Assembly (NCBI GenBank): GCA_030145275.1
Contig: JAQYVV010000007.1
Location: 62,001-126,000, forward strand
Length of the DNA stretch: 64,000 nt
Reading direction: 5' to 3'
Source: Desulfurivibrionaceae bacterium
Lineage (GTDB): Bacteria > Desulfobacterota > Desulfobulbia > Desulfobulbales > VMSU01
Shown here: positions 33,821 to 43,052 of the stretch, in pieces
Position numbering within the stretch: position 1 is the stretch's first letter
Layout: each line of letters opens with the position of its first letter
Program-made: the position numbers and the translations under genes
The notes under the pieces: generated by a model
Databases searched by the model: none
Told to the model about the DNA's origin: nothing
What the model saw: the letters and a program-made list of their open reading frames with translations, nothing else

Positions 33821-34702
33821 TTATATCAAGCCGTAATCGGAAATAACTTTTTTCAATTTTTCAAAGGTAACGCTGTTCATCGCACACAAGGGTTGCTTCG
33901 GCGCACCTGAGCGTATTTTTCCCATCAGCTCCAAGGTTGCTTTAGCAGGAACCGGGTTCGAGTCAAAAAACATTGCCTGCATCAGTGGAAAAAGCTTGTA
34001 GTGTAGTGCACGCGCCTTGGCAAAATCACCGGAAAGAGCAATATCCATAAGATCAGCCATATCCTTGGGGGCAACATTTGAGGTTACGGAAATTACTCCG
34101 GTGCCACCAATGGCAACCGTCGCCATAGAAGTAAAATCATCACCGGACATCACAGAAAAATCATCCGGACAGAGTCTGATAACCTCAGAGATCTGATTGA
34201 GGCATCCTGTAGCCTCTTTAATCCCGACAATATTATCAAGCTCCGCACAACGTGCCACCGTCTCGGGCAGCATATTCACCCCGGTTCTGGAAGGAACATT
34301 ATACATAATAATAGGAATATCAACCGCCTCTGCCGCCGTTTTAAAATGCTGGTAGAGTCCTTCCTGGGAGGGCTTATTGTAATACGGTGTAATCATAAGC
34401 GAGCCATCGGCACCAGCCGCTTTTGCATGTTTAGTCAACTCAATAGTCTCGGTGGTACTATTTGAGCCAGTACCGGCTAAAACGGGAACCTTACCCTGCA
34501 CCGTTTCAATGGTCAGCTCAACTACCCGATGGTGTTCAGCATGGCTCATTGTCGCAGATTCACCGGTCGTGCCGCACGGCACAATTCCGTGGGTGCCATT
34601 TTCAAGCTGAAACTCAATAAGACCTTTAAGTCCCGGCTCATCCAGTTTCCCATCTCCAAAGGGGGTAACGATTGCAACGAAAGCTCCTCTAAATTTTGTC
34701 AT
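33821..34702 (-). CDS. dapA: 4-hydroxy-tetrahydrodipicolinate synthase
   Basis: 293 aa class I aldolase condensing pyruvate with aspartate semialdehyde, the first committed step to lysine. GTTGESATM (substrate loop), YNVPSRTGVN with the catalytic Tyr, and the Schiff-base Lys in IVGIKEATG are visible. Start at the ATG near 34702 fits MTKFRGAFVAIVTPF. Downstream of dapF in the cluster (88-bp gap). Confidence 0.96.
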   Translation of the reverse strand: MTKFRGAFVAIVTPFGDGKLDEPGLKGLIEFQLENGTHGIVPCGTTGESATMSHAEHHRVVELTIETVQGKVPVLAGTGSNSTTETIELTKHAKAAGADGSLMITPYYNKPSQEGLYQHFKTAAEAVDIPIIMYNVPSRTGVNMLPETVARCAELDNIVGIKEATGCLNQISEVIRLCPDDFSVMSGDDFTSMATVAIGGTGVISVTSNVAPKDMADLMDIALSGDFAKARALHYKLFPLMQAMFFDSNPVPAKATLELMGKIRSGAPKQPLCAMNSVTFEKLKKVISDYGLI

Positions 34703-34790
34703 ATCAAACTCCTATCGTAGTTATCTTTTATTTTTTCAGGTACAACAGATCGTTAATCAGCACGGCCTAAAGTAAAGAAACATAATGCCC

Positions 34791-35648
34791 CTATAAAAAG
34801 GCCTCTGAGTTTAGCTCTGCTTCATATATAAAATGGGCCGGCCCCTCCAAAAAAACCTCTTTGGCCACATTGTCGCGACCAAGGATAAAATGGATTGTAA
34901 GCTGTTCCCCTCCTGAGGTGGTCACCAATACAGGGCTTGCGGATTGGCTACCCATTGCGGCCATAAGAGCAGAGGCAACTGCCCCGGTGCCGCAGGCTAA
35001 AGTCTCCCCTTCAACGCCCCTTTCATAGGTACGAACATGTAATCTGTTTTCTGACATAATCTGAACAAAATTAACATTGGTTCCCGCAGGTTGGAAAAGT
35101 TCGTGATAGCGTATAATTCTGCCCCATTGATCAACGGGAACATTATCAATATCATCAACAAAACAGACAACATGGGGCACACCGGTGTTCATGCTGCACA
35201 CCTCGGTCTCTTTTCCGTCCAGTGAAACCACCTGGCCCATGATAATATTTTCGGGTGGGGTTAATTTTATTTTAACTGATTCATCTACGATCTCAGCCTC
35301 AATAAGCCCGGCTACTGTTTGAAAACTCATTTTTTCTGGAGCTATATTTTTATGATAAGCATAACGGGCAGCACAACGGGCCCCGTTGCCGCACATCTCA
35401 GCAGAACTGCCGTCCGCATTGTAAAATTGCCAGCGAAAATCAGCATCTTCTGAATTTTCAAGAAGAATAAGACCGTCTGCGCCAGCCGAAAACTTTCTGC
35501 GGCACACCCTTTTAGCAAAATCAGACTGTAAAGCGGCTTCTATAAATGGTTCCCTGTGATCGATGAGAATAAAATCATTTCCAGTACCGCTCATTTTGGT
35601 GGCACGGATTGGAAACTGGAAACTGGAAACTGGAAACTGTTGGTTCAT
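34791..35648 (-). CDS. dapF: Diaminopimelate epimerase with heptamer repeat in its first codons
   Basis: 285 aa. Converts LL-DAP to meso-DAP. The two catalytic Cys are in EMCGNGARCAARYAY and TLACGTGAVASAL. The normal family N-terminus has about eight residues before KMxGxGNDF; here these are FPIRATKMSGTGNDF, preceded by MNQQFPVSSFQ. That extra stretch is encoded by four tandem copies of a 7-bp unit (35611-35638). Because seven is not a multiple of three, any change of one unit would put the ATG at 35648 out of frame. No strong ribosome site precedes that ATG, and no alternative start retains the first strand. Confidence 0.92.
   Translation of the reverse strand: MNQQFPVSSFQFPIRATKMSGTGNDFILIDHREPFIEAALQSDFAKRVCRRKFSAGADGLILLENSEDADFRWQFYNADGSSAEMCGNGARCAARYAYHKNIAPEKMSFQTVAGLIEAEIVDESVKIKLTPPENIIMGQVVSLDGKETEVCSMNTGVPHVVCFVDDIDNVPVDQWGRIIRYHELFQPAGTNVNFVQIMSENRLHVRTYERGVEGETLACGTGAVASALMAAMGSQSASPVLVTTSGGEQLTIHFILGRDNVAKEVFLEGPAHFIYEAELNSEAFL
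35611..35638. repeat. Perfect 4 x 7-bp tandem repeat inside dapF
   Basis: Four uninterrupted copies of GGAAACT (plus strand), plus a partial fifth (G). On the coding strand it lies in codons 4-13 of dapF. A candidate contingency (phase-variation) repeat, or a simple slippage-generated expansion. Confidence 0.9.
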
Positions 35649-35677
35649 ATCTTTATTATTTTCTTAAGCAAGAATTA

Positions 35678-36937
35678 TCAGGAAGGGATACAGGCGGGAA
35701 TGCTCTCGCCGGCAATCAAATCATCTTTTGTTTCGCGTTTTCTGATCAGATGGAACTCATTACCGTCCACCAACACTTCGGCAACCCTTGGACGTGAGTT
35801 ATAATTGGACGACATTGTAAAACCATAGGCCCCGGAACTCATAACGGCCAAGAGATCATCTTGGTCACAAACGGGTAAAGAGCGATCTTTAGCTAGAAAA
35901 TCTCCTGTTTCACAAATAGGCCCAACAACATCTGCTTCCTGGTGCTGCTGACCTTCTTTTTCCTCAACCGGCTTAATGGCGTGGTAGGCCCCGTAAAGGC
36001 TTGGCCTGGTCAAATCGTTCATGCCAGCATCCACAATTATAAAATTTTTATTGCCGCTCTTGGTGTAAAGAACTTTTGTGACCAGTATTCCGGCATTGCC
36101 GACTATAACTCGCCCAGGTTCGATTATCAAGGTGTAGCCATGACCAGCCAAAACCTTCTTGATTGCCGAGGCATACTCTTCCGGGTGAGGAGGCTCCTCC
36201 TCGTCATATTGAATCCCAAGTCCTCCACCCATATCAAGATATTTGACCTGCAACCCAGACTCCTTCAGTCGGTCCATAAAGGCAATCACCCTTTGCAGAG
36301 ATTCAATGAAGGGAGATACCGTTGTAAGCTGAGAGCCAATATGACAACTTACCCCTACGACCTCAATATGTGAAAGGGAATTGGCGTCCTGATAAATTTT
36401 TTCGGCTTCCTCAATGGGAACACCGAATTTATTTTTTGCAAGCCCGGTGGAAATATAGGCATGGGTCTTAGGATCTACATCAGGATTAACCCGAAGGGCG
36501 ACAGGAGCTTTTATATTCAGAGATTGGGCAATCTCTTGCAGCTTTTGCAGCTCCTGGCTTGATTCTACGTTAAACATCAAGATGCCGGATTCAAGGGCGT
36601 AGCGAAGTTCTTCCGCACTCTTACCAACACCTGAGTAGACGATTTTTTGCGGCTCAACGCCTGCCTTCAGAGCCCTGAATAGTTCTCCCCCAGAGACAAT
36701 ATCTGCGCCTCCCCCTAAGCTTTTAAACAGGCTGAGAATGGCAATATTTGAACAGGCCTTGGTGGCAAAACAGGTAATATGAGGGATATCAGCAAAGGCT
36801 TGATCGATAACCTTGAAATGATGACTCAATGTTTCTTTACTATATAGATAAAAAGGGGTTCCCACTGATTCAGCCACAGCCGAGACAGGAACGTCCTCAC
36901 AAAACATGGTATTATCTCGATACTCAAAATGGTTCAT
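35678..36937 (-). CDS. lysA: Diaminopimelate decarboxylase
   Basis: 419 aa PLP fold III enzyme, last step to lysine. Schiff-base Lys in CFATKACSN near residue 60; HIGSQLT, DMGGGLGIQY, EPGRVIVGNAG and the substrate Cys region CETGDFLAKDR are all in place, with SGAYGFTMSSNYN near the end. The ATG at 36937 has AAGGAAG seven bases upstream; the frame extends much further (to 37183), but homologues start MxHFxYR. It overlaps the end of the lipoprotein gene by 14 bases. Confidence 0.95.
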   Translation of the reverse strand: MNHFEYRDNTMFCEDVPVSAVAESVGTPFYLYSKETLSHHFKVIDQAFADIPHITCFATKACSNIAILSLFKSLGGGADIVSGGELFRALKAGVEPQKIVYSGVGKSAEELRYALESGILMFNVESSQELQKLQEIAQSLNIKAPVALRVNPDVDPKTHAYISTGLAKNKFGVPIEEAEKIYQDANSLSHIEVVGVSCHIGSQLTTVSPFIESLQRVIAFMDRLKESGLQVKYLDMGGGLGIQYDEEEPPHPEEYASAIKKVLAGHGYTLIIEPGRVIVGNAGILVTKVLYTKSGNKNFIIVDAGMNDLTRPSLYGAYHAIKPVEEKEGQQHQEADVVGPICETGDFLAKDRSLPVCDQDDLLAVMSSGAYGFTMSSNYNSRPRVAEVLVDGNEFHLIRKRETKDDLIAGESIPACIPS

Positions 36938-37979
36938 ATTGCACTTCCTTGGAAAAGAAACTTTCGTTAGCCGGTCTAGCCCGGTCAAATGCGGTAATTG
37001 AATAAAGCAATTTCTGCTTGGCGGGCGCAGACTTGTCGACAAACCAGGTCTGGCGAGTACCAGTTTCACCGACAAAGCCCCTTTTATCTCCGGTGCTGCT
37101 TCTTCGAAAAACCCTATACCCCGCGATATCAGACTCCACCCCTCTTGCCCAAATGAGTTTAACTCCATCAGCAACCTTGACAACAGTCAGATTATGTGGA
37201 GGTATTGGCGCTGTCAGGTCCAGGGGCTGGCCGCTGGCGACGCTGCTGGCAATTCCTATAATTTTACTGGCTCCTTGGGTAGAAACTGCCCTGACCTTAT
37301 ACTCATACGTCCGCCCGTTTACAAGACCTGGGTCCCTAAATTCAGTAGCAAGGACAGATTCCCCTACAGGAATAAACCCCTTATCATCAGAACTCCTGTA
37401 TACCTGATACCTGGGAGTAGCAGCAAGAGAGGTCCCATCTGTTCTACTTGTTACCTCCTGCCACGACAGGGTTATTTCACGATCCCCAGGGCGCAGCCGC
37501 ACATTAACAGGTGCTGAAATCGGTGACTCCCACGAAAAAGAGACAATATTTGAATCATCACTTATAATCCGCCAGCCGGCTTTGGTTCTAACCTTATATA
37601 AATAGCGATGCCCGGGGCGCAAAACCATTTCTGTATACTCAGCCCTATTTTTTCCCTTGTCTTGAACTGCCTGATTTAATGTAATCTCAACAGAAGAACT
37701 AAAGGGGATCGGGCAAGTTTCACAAAAATCACTTTCAGGGACAACTGCCCGGAAAATTTGAAAACCTTCAATATTTCTCAACTCTGTGCCGATGGTTGTC
37801 TCTCCAGGATATGTCCAAGACAATACGACCTGGCTCTCATCCTGAAAAAAATTCAGGTTATTAATTGCCTTAGGAATTACAGCATGGGGTGGAATGGGCA
37901 AAGTCTTTCTACCGCAACCAGAGAGAGCCGCAGCGACAAACAAAGCAATAAACAAGGTTCGGCAAGCAATTTTAAGCAT
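36924..37979 (-). CDS. Lipoprotein with fibronectin type III repeats
   Basis: 351 aa. Signal peptide with lipobox (FVAAALSGCGRK, Cys near residue 22). Three FN3-like beta domains follow: residues ~35-145 (VVLSWTYPGETT, YLYKVRTKAG), ~150-245 (ITLSWQEVTSRTDGTSL, YEYKVRAVSTQG) and ~250-345 (VKLIWARGVESDIAGYRVFR). It is predicted to be membrane-tethered in the periplasm or outer membrane. Its ATG overlaps the argH stop as TGATG, and its end overlaps lysA, so it is embedded in the amino-acid operon. This kind of lipoprotein is often found between argH and lysA in this group; why is unknown. Confidence 0.85.
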   Translation of the reverse strand: MLKIACRTLFIALFVAAALSGCGRKTLPIPPHAVIPKAINNLNFFQDESQVVLSWTYPGETTIGTELRNIEGFQIFRAVVPESDFCETCPIPFSSSVEITLNQAVQDKGKNRAEYTEMVLRPGHRYLYKVRTKAGWRIISDDSNIVSFSWESPISAPVNVRLRPGDREITLSWQEVTSRTDGTSLAATPRYQVYRSSDDKGFIPVGESVLATEFRDPGLVNGRTYEYKVRAVSTQGASKIIGIASSVASGQPLDLTAPIPPHNLTVVKVADGVKLIWARGVESDIAGYRVFRRSSTGDKRGFVGETGTRQTWFVDKSAPAKQKLLYSITAFDRARPANESFFSKEVQYEPF

Positions 37980-39385
37980 CAAGCCAGCCCCAATTTCACT
38001 TCCGCCTCTTGGAGCCTGGCAGAAACTGCTTTTCCAGAGGTTCCACCTTTAGAAACTCTACTCTCAACTGACCCCGAAACAGAAAGCACCTTAAAAACAT
38101 CTTCTTCAATGGATTCGGAAAATTGCTGTAGTTCGGCAATGCTTAAATCAGTGAGATCGACACCTTTTTCAATGCAATGAGCAACCGTGCGGCCAACAAT
38201 GGCATGGGCTTGCCGAAACGGTACGTTTTTAAGGACCAAGTAATCAGCCAGGTCTGTGGCAGTCATATATCCGCCACTTGTTGCCTCCAGCAGGTGCTCC
38301 CTCTGAAACTCCATATTCCCGAGAAGCTCGGCGGCAATGGCAAGAGAGGAACCAACCGTATCAACGGTATCAAAAATTGGTTCTTTGTCTTCCTGCAAAT
38401 CACGATTATAAGTAAGAGGCAGCCCTTTTAAAATCATGAGTAACGCCATCAAGTTTCCGGTTACTCGACCAGTTTTACCGCGAATTAACTCAGGGATATC
38501 AGGATTTTTTTTCTGGGGCATGATGGAACTACCCGTGCAAAAGGCATCAGCCAGCTTGATGAATGAGAATTCTTCACTGGCCCATAAAACAAGTTCTTCC
38601 GACAACCTGCTCAGATGTAGCTGAATCAGGGTACAGGCAGAGAGAAATTCCACCGCAAAATCCCGGTCGGCGACGGTGTCCATACTGTTGGCGCTTACTG
38701 CTGAAAAGCCAAGTTCGCGCGCCACAAAATCACGATCAATAGGTAGACCTGTTCCCGCCATGGCCGCAGCCCCTAAAGGCAAAACATTGATTCTTTTCAG
38801 GCCGTCGTTAAGGCGATCTATGTCCCGGCCAAACATCTCATAATAGGCCAGCATATGATGTGAAACCAGTACCGGCTGGGCTCTTTGTAGATGGGTATAT
38901 CCCGGCATGACAGCAGACAGATTTTTTCGGGCCAAAGTAACAAAGGCCTTCTGCAAGGAGGTCAAGAGGTCGATAAGTCGCCCGGACTCTTCTCTGAGGT
39001 AGAGTCGTAAATCCAATGCCACCTGATCGTTTCGGCTTCTTGCCGTATGCAGTTTTTCTCCAGCAGGACCAATTTTTTCAACCAGAGTTTTTTCAATATT
39101 CATGTGAATATCTTCCAGCTCTGGCCGAAAAACAAATTCTCCTCTTTCAATCTCCTGCTTTATTGTTTCCAGCCCCTCTATAATACTCTCGGACTCGGCC
39201 TGACTGATGAGACCCTGTTTGGCGAGCATCTTGGCATGGGCACAGCTACCGGCGATATCCTGTCGGTACAACCTAGCATCGTAATGGATTGAGGCGGTAA
39301 AAGCCTCAACCGAAGCAGCTGTTCCTTCCGAAAAACGGCCCCCCCATGGTTTTGGCGCTACAGATGTTTTTTTAGAATGTGTCAT
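37979..39385 (-). CDS. argH: Argininosuccinate lyase
   Basis: 468 aa fumarase/aspartase-superfamily enzyme, final step of arginine synthesis. Signature GSSIMPQKKNPDIPEL near residue 285, HTARSRNDQVALDLRL near 112 and TGLPIDRDF near 210. Translation runs directly into the FN3 lipoprotein gene (stop and start overlap). Confidence 0.97.
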   Translation of the reverse strand: MTHSKKTSVAPKPWGGRFSEGTAASVEAFTASIHYDARLYRQDIAGSCAHAKMLAKQGLISQAESESIIEGLETIKQEIERGEFVFRPELEDIHMNIEKTLVEKIGPAGEKLHTARSRNDQVALDLRLYLREESGRLIDLLTSLQKAFVTLARKNLSAVMPGYTHLQRAQPVLVSHHMLAYYEMFGRDIDRLNDGLKRINVLPLGAAAMAGTGLPIDRDFVARELGFSAVSANSMDTVADRDFAVEFLSACTLIQLHLSRLSEELVLWASEEFSFIKLADAFCTGSSIMPQKKNPDIPELIRGKTGRVTGNLMALLMILKGLPLTYNRDLQEDKEPIFDTVDTVGSSLAIAAELLGNMEFQREHLLEATSGGYMTATDLADYLVLKNVPFRQAHAIVGRTVAHCIEKGVDLTDLSIAELQQFSESIEEDVFKVLSVSGSVESRVSKGGTSGKAVSARLQEAEVKLGLA

Positions 39386-39520
39386 TTATCAGATAAAAGG
39401 AGTCTTGGTTATTATATATGAAAGTCAGGTACAGAGCACAAAAAGTGTTTGCACCAAAGTACATTACTTGCCTGATTCATTTTAGTTGGCCAACTTGGTC
39501 CAAACTGGCTGTTTAATTGC

Positions 39521-40720
39521 TTATCTGTTAAGAGCCTGAATTTGCAGACGCAGAGCATTCAGCCTTATGAAACCTGCAGCATCCGCCTGGGTATAGACCT
39601 CGTCTTCCTCGAAAGTCGCAAAACTTTCTTGATAGAGAGAATCATCAGACTTGCGCCCAACCGGGATACAATTGCCTTTATATAGCTTTAGTCTCACCGT
39701 GCCATTGACCCTTTCCTGGGAGGCATCCATAGTCTTTTGCATGAGTTCCATCTCAGGAGAAAACCAGAAGCCGTTGTATATCAATTCACTGTACTTCAGG
39801 ATGAGACTGTCACGAATCTTCATGACTTCCCGGTCCATTGTTATTGTCTCTAAGTCTCGGTGCGCGGCTCGTAAAATTGTTCCCCCAGGAGTTTCATAAA
39901 CCCCGCGAGATTTCATCCCCACAAAACGATTTTCCACCATATCCAGGCGGCCAATTCCGTTTTCCCCGCCCAGCTTATTCAATTTGGCAAGGAGATCTGC
40001 GGCACCATAGGACGTTCCATCTATACGAACAGGTGTCCCTTGCTCAAACTCCATCTCTATGTAGGTTGGCTTGTCTGGCGCTGCTTCAGGCGACAGAGAG
40101 AGTTTAAACATGGCCTCTTCCGGTTCCTGCCACGGATCCTCCAGCATCCCACCCTCAAAACTGATATGGAGAAGATTTTCATCAGAACTGTAGGGATTTT
40201 TTTTGCTCACAGGGACGGGAATACTATGATTTTCTGCGTAAGCCATGAGTTTAGTGCGGGAATTCAAGTCCCAGGTGCGCCAAGGTGCTATAATCGCAAG
40301 TTGCGGATTTAAAGCAATATAGGTAAGTTCAAAGCGAACCTGGTCATTTCCTTTTCCTGTGGCACCATGACTAACGGCATCTGCACCTTCAGCTTCAGCC
40401 ACCCGGACCTGTTCTTTGGCAATTATTGGTCGGGCCAGTGAGGTCCCTAGAAGATACGAACCCTCATAAATAGCATTTGCCCGAAAAGCAGGAAAAACAT
40501 AATCCCTGACAAACTCCTCTCTCAGGTCTGAGATGACAACTTTATCCGCTCCGGTGGCAAGTCCCTTTTTTCTGACCGCATCCCAGTCTTCTTGCTGCCC
40601 TACATCTGCGGCGTAAGCAACAACCGGGCATTGATATTCTTCGGAGAGCCATTTTAAGATAACGGAGGTGTCTAATCCTCCTGAATAGGCTAAAACTATT
40701 TTATTTATTTCCGTTTCCAT
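39521..40720 (-). CDS. argG: Argininosuccinate synthase
   Basis: 399 aa. Joins citrulline and aspartate with ATP. N-terminal PP-loop [15 protein letters not shown], then [16 protein letters not shown] near residue 118 and the binding segment [19 protein letters not shown]. In-order member of the arg run, 135 bp upstream of argH and 95 bp after argF. Confidence 0.97.
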   Translation of the reverse strand: METEINKIVLAYSGGLDTSVILKWLSEEYQCPVVAYAADVGQQEDWDAVRKKGLATGADKVVISDLREEFVRDYVFPAFRANAIYEGSYLLGTSLARPIIAKEQVRVAEAEGADAVSHGATGKGNDQVRFELTYIALNPQLAIIAPWRTWDLNSRTKLMAYAENHSIPVPVSKKNPYSSDENLLHISFEGGMLEDPWQEPEEAMFKLSLSPEAAPDKPTYIEMEFEQGTPVRIDGTSYGAADLLAKLNKLGGENGIGRLDMVENRFVGMKSRGVYETPGGTILRAAHRDLETITMDREVMKIRDSLILKYSELIYNGFWFSPEMELMQKTMDASQERVNGTVRLKLYKGNCIPVGRKSDDSLYQESFATFEEDEVYTQADAAGFIRLNALRLQIQALNR

Positions 40721-40815
40721 AATTTTTTATTTAATTTTAATTTAATCTTTTCAGAAGGGCCAAGTTCAACACTAAAACTTCTTGGATTGACAAAAAAATA
40801 ATTCCCTGGCTCATT

Positions 40816-41730
40816 TCATCCCTGTATATGTTTTTCCAGTATAGCTTTGTGGATATGCATTTTGTTTTCTGCCTGATCGAAGGCCACACACTGAGGGCCT
40901 TCCAGAACCTCTGCGGTTATCTCCTCTTCTCTATGGGCTGGCAGGCAATGTAAAACGATGCTATTTTCTTTAGCCTTTGCCAACAAATACCCATTCACCT
41001 GATAGGGCCGGAAAATTGAAATCCTGGCTTCCTGTTCATCCTCCTGCCCCATACTAGCCCAAACATCTGTATTTATAACGTCAGCGCCTACCACCGCCTC
41101 TTCCGGATCCTGTACTAGGACAATGGGCTTTACCGCCTCTTTTTGGGCCTGGCTCAATATTTCAGGATCGGGCTCATATCCACTGGGGCAGGCAAGTGTG
41201 AGTGCAAATCCCATCCTACTGGCAGCCTGAATCCACGAATGCGCCATATTATTCCCATCTCCAACCCAAACAATTTTCTGATCGGTTAAGGAGCCCCTCT
41301 TTTCTATCACCGTCATTATATCACTTAATATCTGACAGGGATGATGCTGATCGGTAAGAGCATTGATAACAGGTATGCTTGAATGCTTGGCCAATTCAGT
41401 CACAATCTCCTGGCCAAAGGTTCGGACCACAAGGCAATCTACATAACGAGACATGACCCTGCCCATATCCTTCAGGGGCTCATTTCTGGCGAGTTGAGTA
41501 TCTCTTCCGGAAAGATAGATAACCTTGCCGCCCATTCCATACATAGCGGCTTCAAAGGAGACCCGGGTGCGTGTGGATGGTTTTTCAAAAACGAGCCCTA
41601 CCGTCTTTCCTGCAAGACTGTCATGAGGGAGGCCTTGCTGTCTTTCTTCTTTTAAGACAATGGCCCTATCAATGTAAGCGGCCAGTTCTTGACCGTTGAA
41701 GTCAAAAAGGGAAGTTAAATGTTTTTTCAT
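40816..41730 (-). CDS. argF: Ornithine carbamoyltransferase
   Basis: 304 aa. Carbamoyl-phosphate site KPSTRTRVSFEAAMYG near residue 50, carbamoyl/ornithine loops DQHHPCQILSDIMT near 128 and MAHSWI near 156, and the closing HCLPAHREEEIT near 263. Anabolic OTC by context between argD and argG. Confidence 0.96.
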   Translation of the reverse strand: MKKHLTSLFDFNGQELAAYIDRAIVLKEERQQGLPHDSLAGKTVGLVFEKPSTRTRVSFEAAMYGMGGKVIYLSGRDTQLARNEPLKDMGRVMSRYVDCLVVRTFGQEIVTELAKHSSIPVINALTDQHHPCQILSDIMTVIEKRGSLTDQKIVWVGDGNNMAHSWIQAASRMGFALTLACPSGYEPDPEILSQAQKEAVKPIVLVQDPEEAVVGADVINTDVWASMGQEDEQEARISIFRPYQVNGYLLAKAKENSIVLHCLPAHREEEITAEVLEGPQCVAFDQAENKMHIHKAILEKHIQG

Positions 41731-41855
41731 AATAGGTACTCTATAAAATATTCAGGCCCAATCTTAATCCCGAATAATTTTTCTTAAGATTGGGCCAAAG
41801 TTAGATGAATATAAAATAAAACCAGGTTTTGCAAACAATTTTTTATGTCCGTGTC

Positions 41856-43052
41856 CTATATTGATGCTAGGGTAGACGAAAGTTCTTGAATCATCAGATC
41901 TATTTCTTTTTCTGTTACAATAAGGGGGGGGATGAATCTTAACACGGCGTTCCCGGCAAAATTTATCAGCACTCCTCGGTCAAACATTTTGTTGACGATC
42001 TCAGCACCATGGCCAACACCCTCTTCTGTCAGGACTAAACCTTGGATGAGGCCAAGACCTCTGACTCCTGAGAGCAAATGTTTATATTTCCCTATCAATT
42101 CAGAAAGTTTTTCAGTCATATAACGCCCACGAGCTTGAACACCCTCTAAAAATCCCTCTTCCAGCATAATCTCCATTACTGCTACAGCTGCAGCGCTTGC
42201 TATAGGGTTGCCTCCAAAGGTTGAAGCGTGCGTTCCCGGGGAAAAAACAGGGGCAATTCTCTCGGTGGTCAACAATGCTCCTATCGGTAATCCGTTGCCC
42301 AAGGCTTTCGCCAAGGTCATCACATCAGGGGTAACACATGTCTGCTGGTAAGCAAAGAGGCTACCTGTTCTCCCCATGCCCACTTGCACCTCATCAAAAA
42401 TGAGGAGAAGATCGTGCTTATCACATAATGTGCGAATAGCTTTTAAGTATGATTCAGGTAAAGGCCTCACTCCCCCTTCACCCTGAACTGGTTCTAATAA
42501 AATAGCACAGGTTTTTTCTGAAATAAGTTCTTCAAGGGCTGCAATATTACCAAAGGGAGCGTAACGAAATCCTTTTGGCAGTGGCTCGAACCCTTTATGA
42601 AATTTAGGTTGCCCGGTAGCGGTTACCGCAGCCAAGGTGCGACCATGAAAAGAACCTTCAAGGCTTATTATTTCATAACGCCCTTCCCCTCCGTATTTTC
42701 GTGCCAGTTTTATTGCCGCTTCATTTACTTCAGCGCCGCTATTGGCAAAAAAAACACGATCGGCAAAGGAGTTAGCAACCAGCATATCAGCCAAACGAGT
42801 CTGGGGGAACGTATGAAAAAGATTGGAAACATGAACCAATTTTTTGATTTGTTGACAAACAGCATCGGTGATACGGGGATGACAATGTCCCAGGCTACAA
42901 ACAGCGATACCAGCCAAAAAATCAAGATATTCTTTATTCTCAGAATCTTTTAAAACGCAGCCATATCCCTCTGCTATCATTACAGGGAATCTGGAATATG
43001 TCGGCACAAACAAGGAATTACTCTTTTGAATCATTACCTCTTGAGTCGTCAT
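41856..43052 (-). CDS. argD: Acetylornithine aminotransferase
   Basis: 398 aa class III PLP aminotransferase. FANSGAEVNEAAIKLARKYG, the FDEVQVGMGRTG Asp that contacts the PLP pyridine, and the Schiff-base Lys in MTLAKALGNGLPIGA are visible. In this setting it may also serve DAP synthesis, but dapL is present. The start overlaps the argB stop by four bases. Confidence 0.95.
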   Translation of the reverse strand: MTTQEVMIQKSNSLFVPTYSRFPVMIAEGYGCVLKDSENKEYLDFLAGIAVCSLGHCHPRITDAVCQQIKKLVHVSNLFHTFPQTRLADMLVANSFADRVFFANSGAEVNEAAIKLARKYGGEGRYEIISLEGSFHGRTLAAVTATGQPKFHKGFEPLPKGFRYAPFGNIAALEELISEKTCAILLEPVQGEGGVRPLPESYLKAIRTLCDKHDLLLIFDEVQVGMGRTGSLFAYQQTCVTPDVMTLAKALGNGLPIGALLTTERIAPVFSPGTHASTFGGNPIASAAAVAVMEIMLEEGFLEGVQARGRYMTEKLSELIGKYKHLLSGVRGLGLIQGLVLTEEGVGHGAEIVNKMFDRGVLINFAGNAVLRFIPPLIVTEKEIDLMIQELSSTLASI

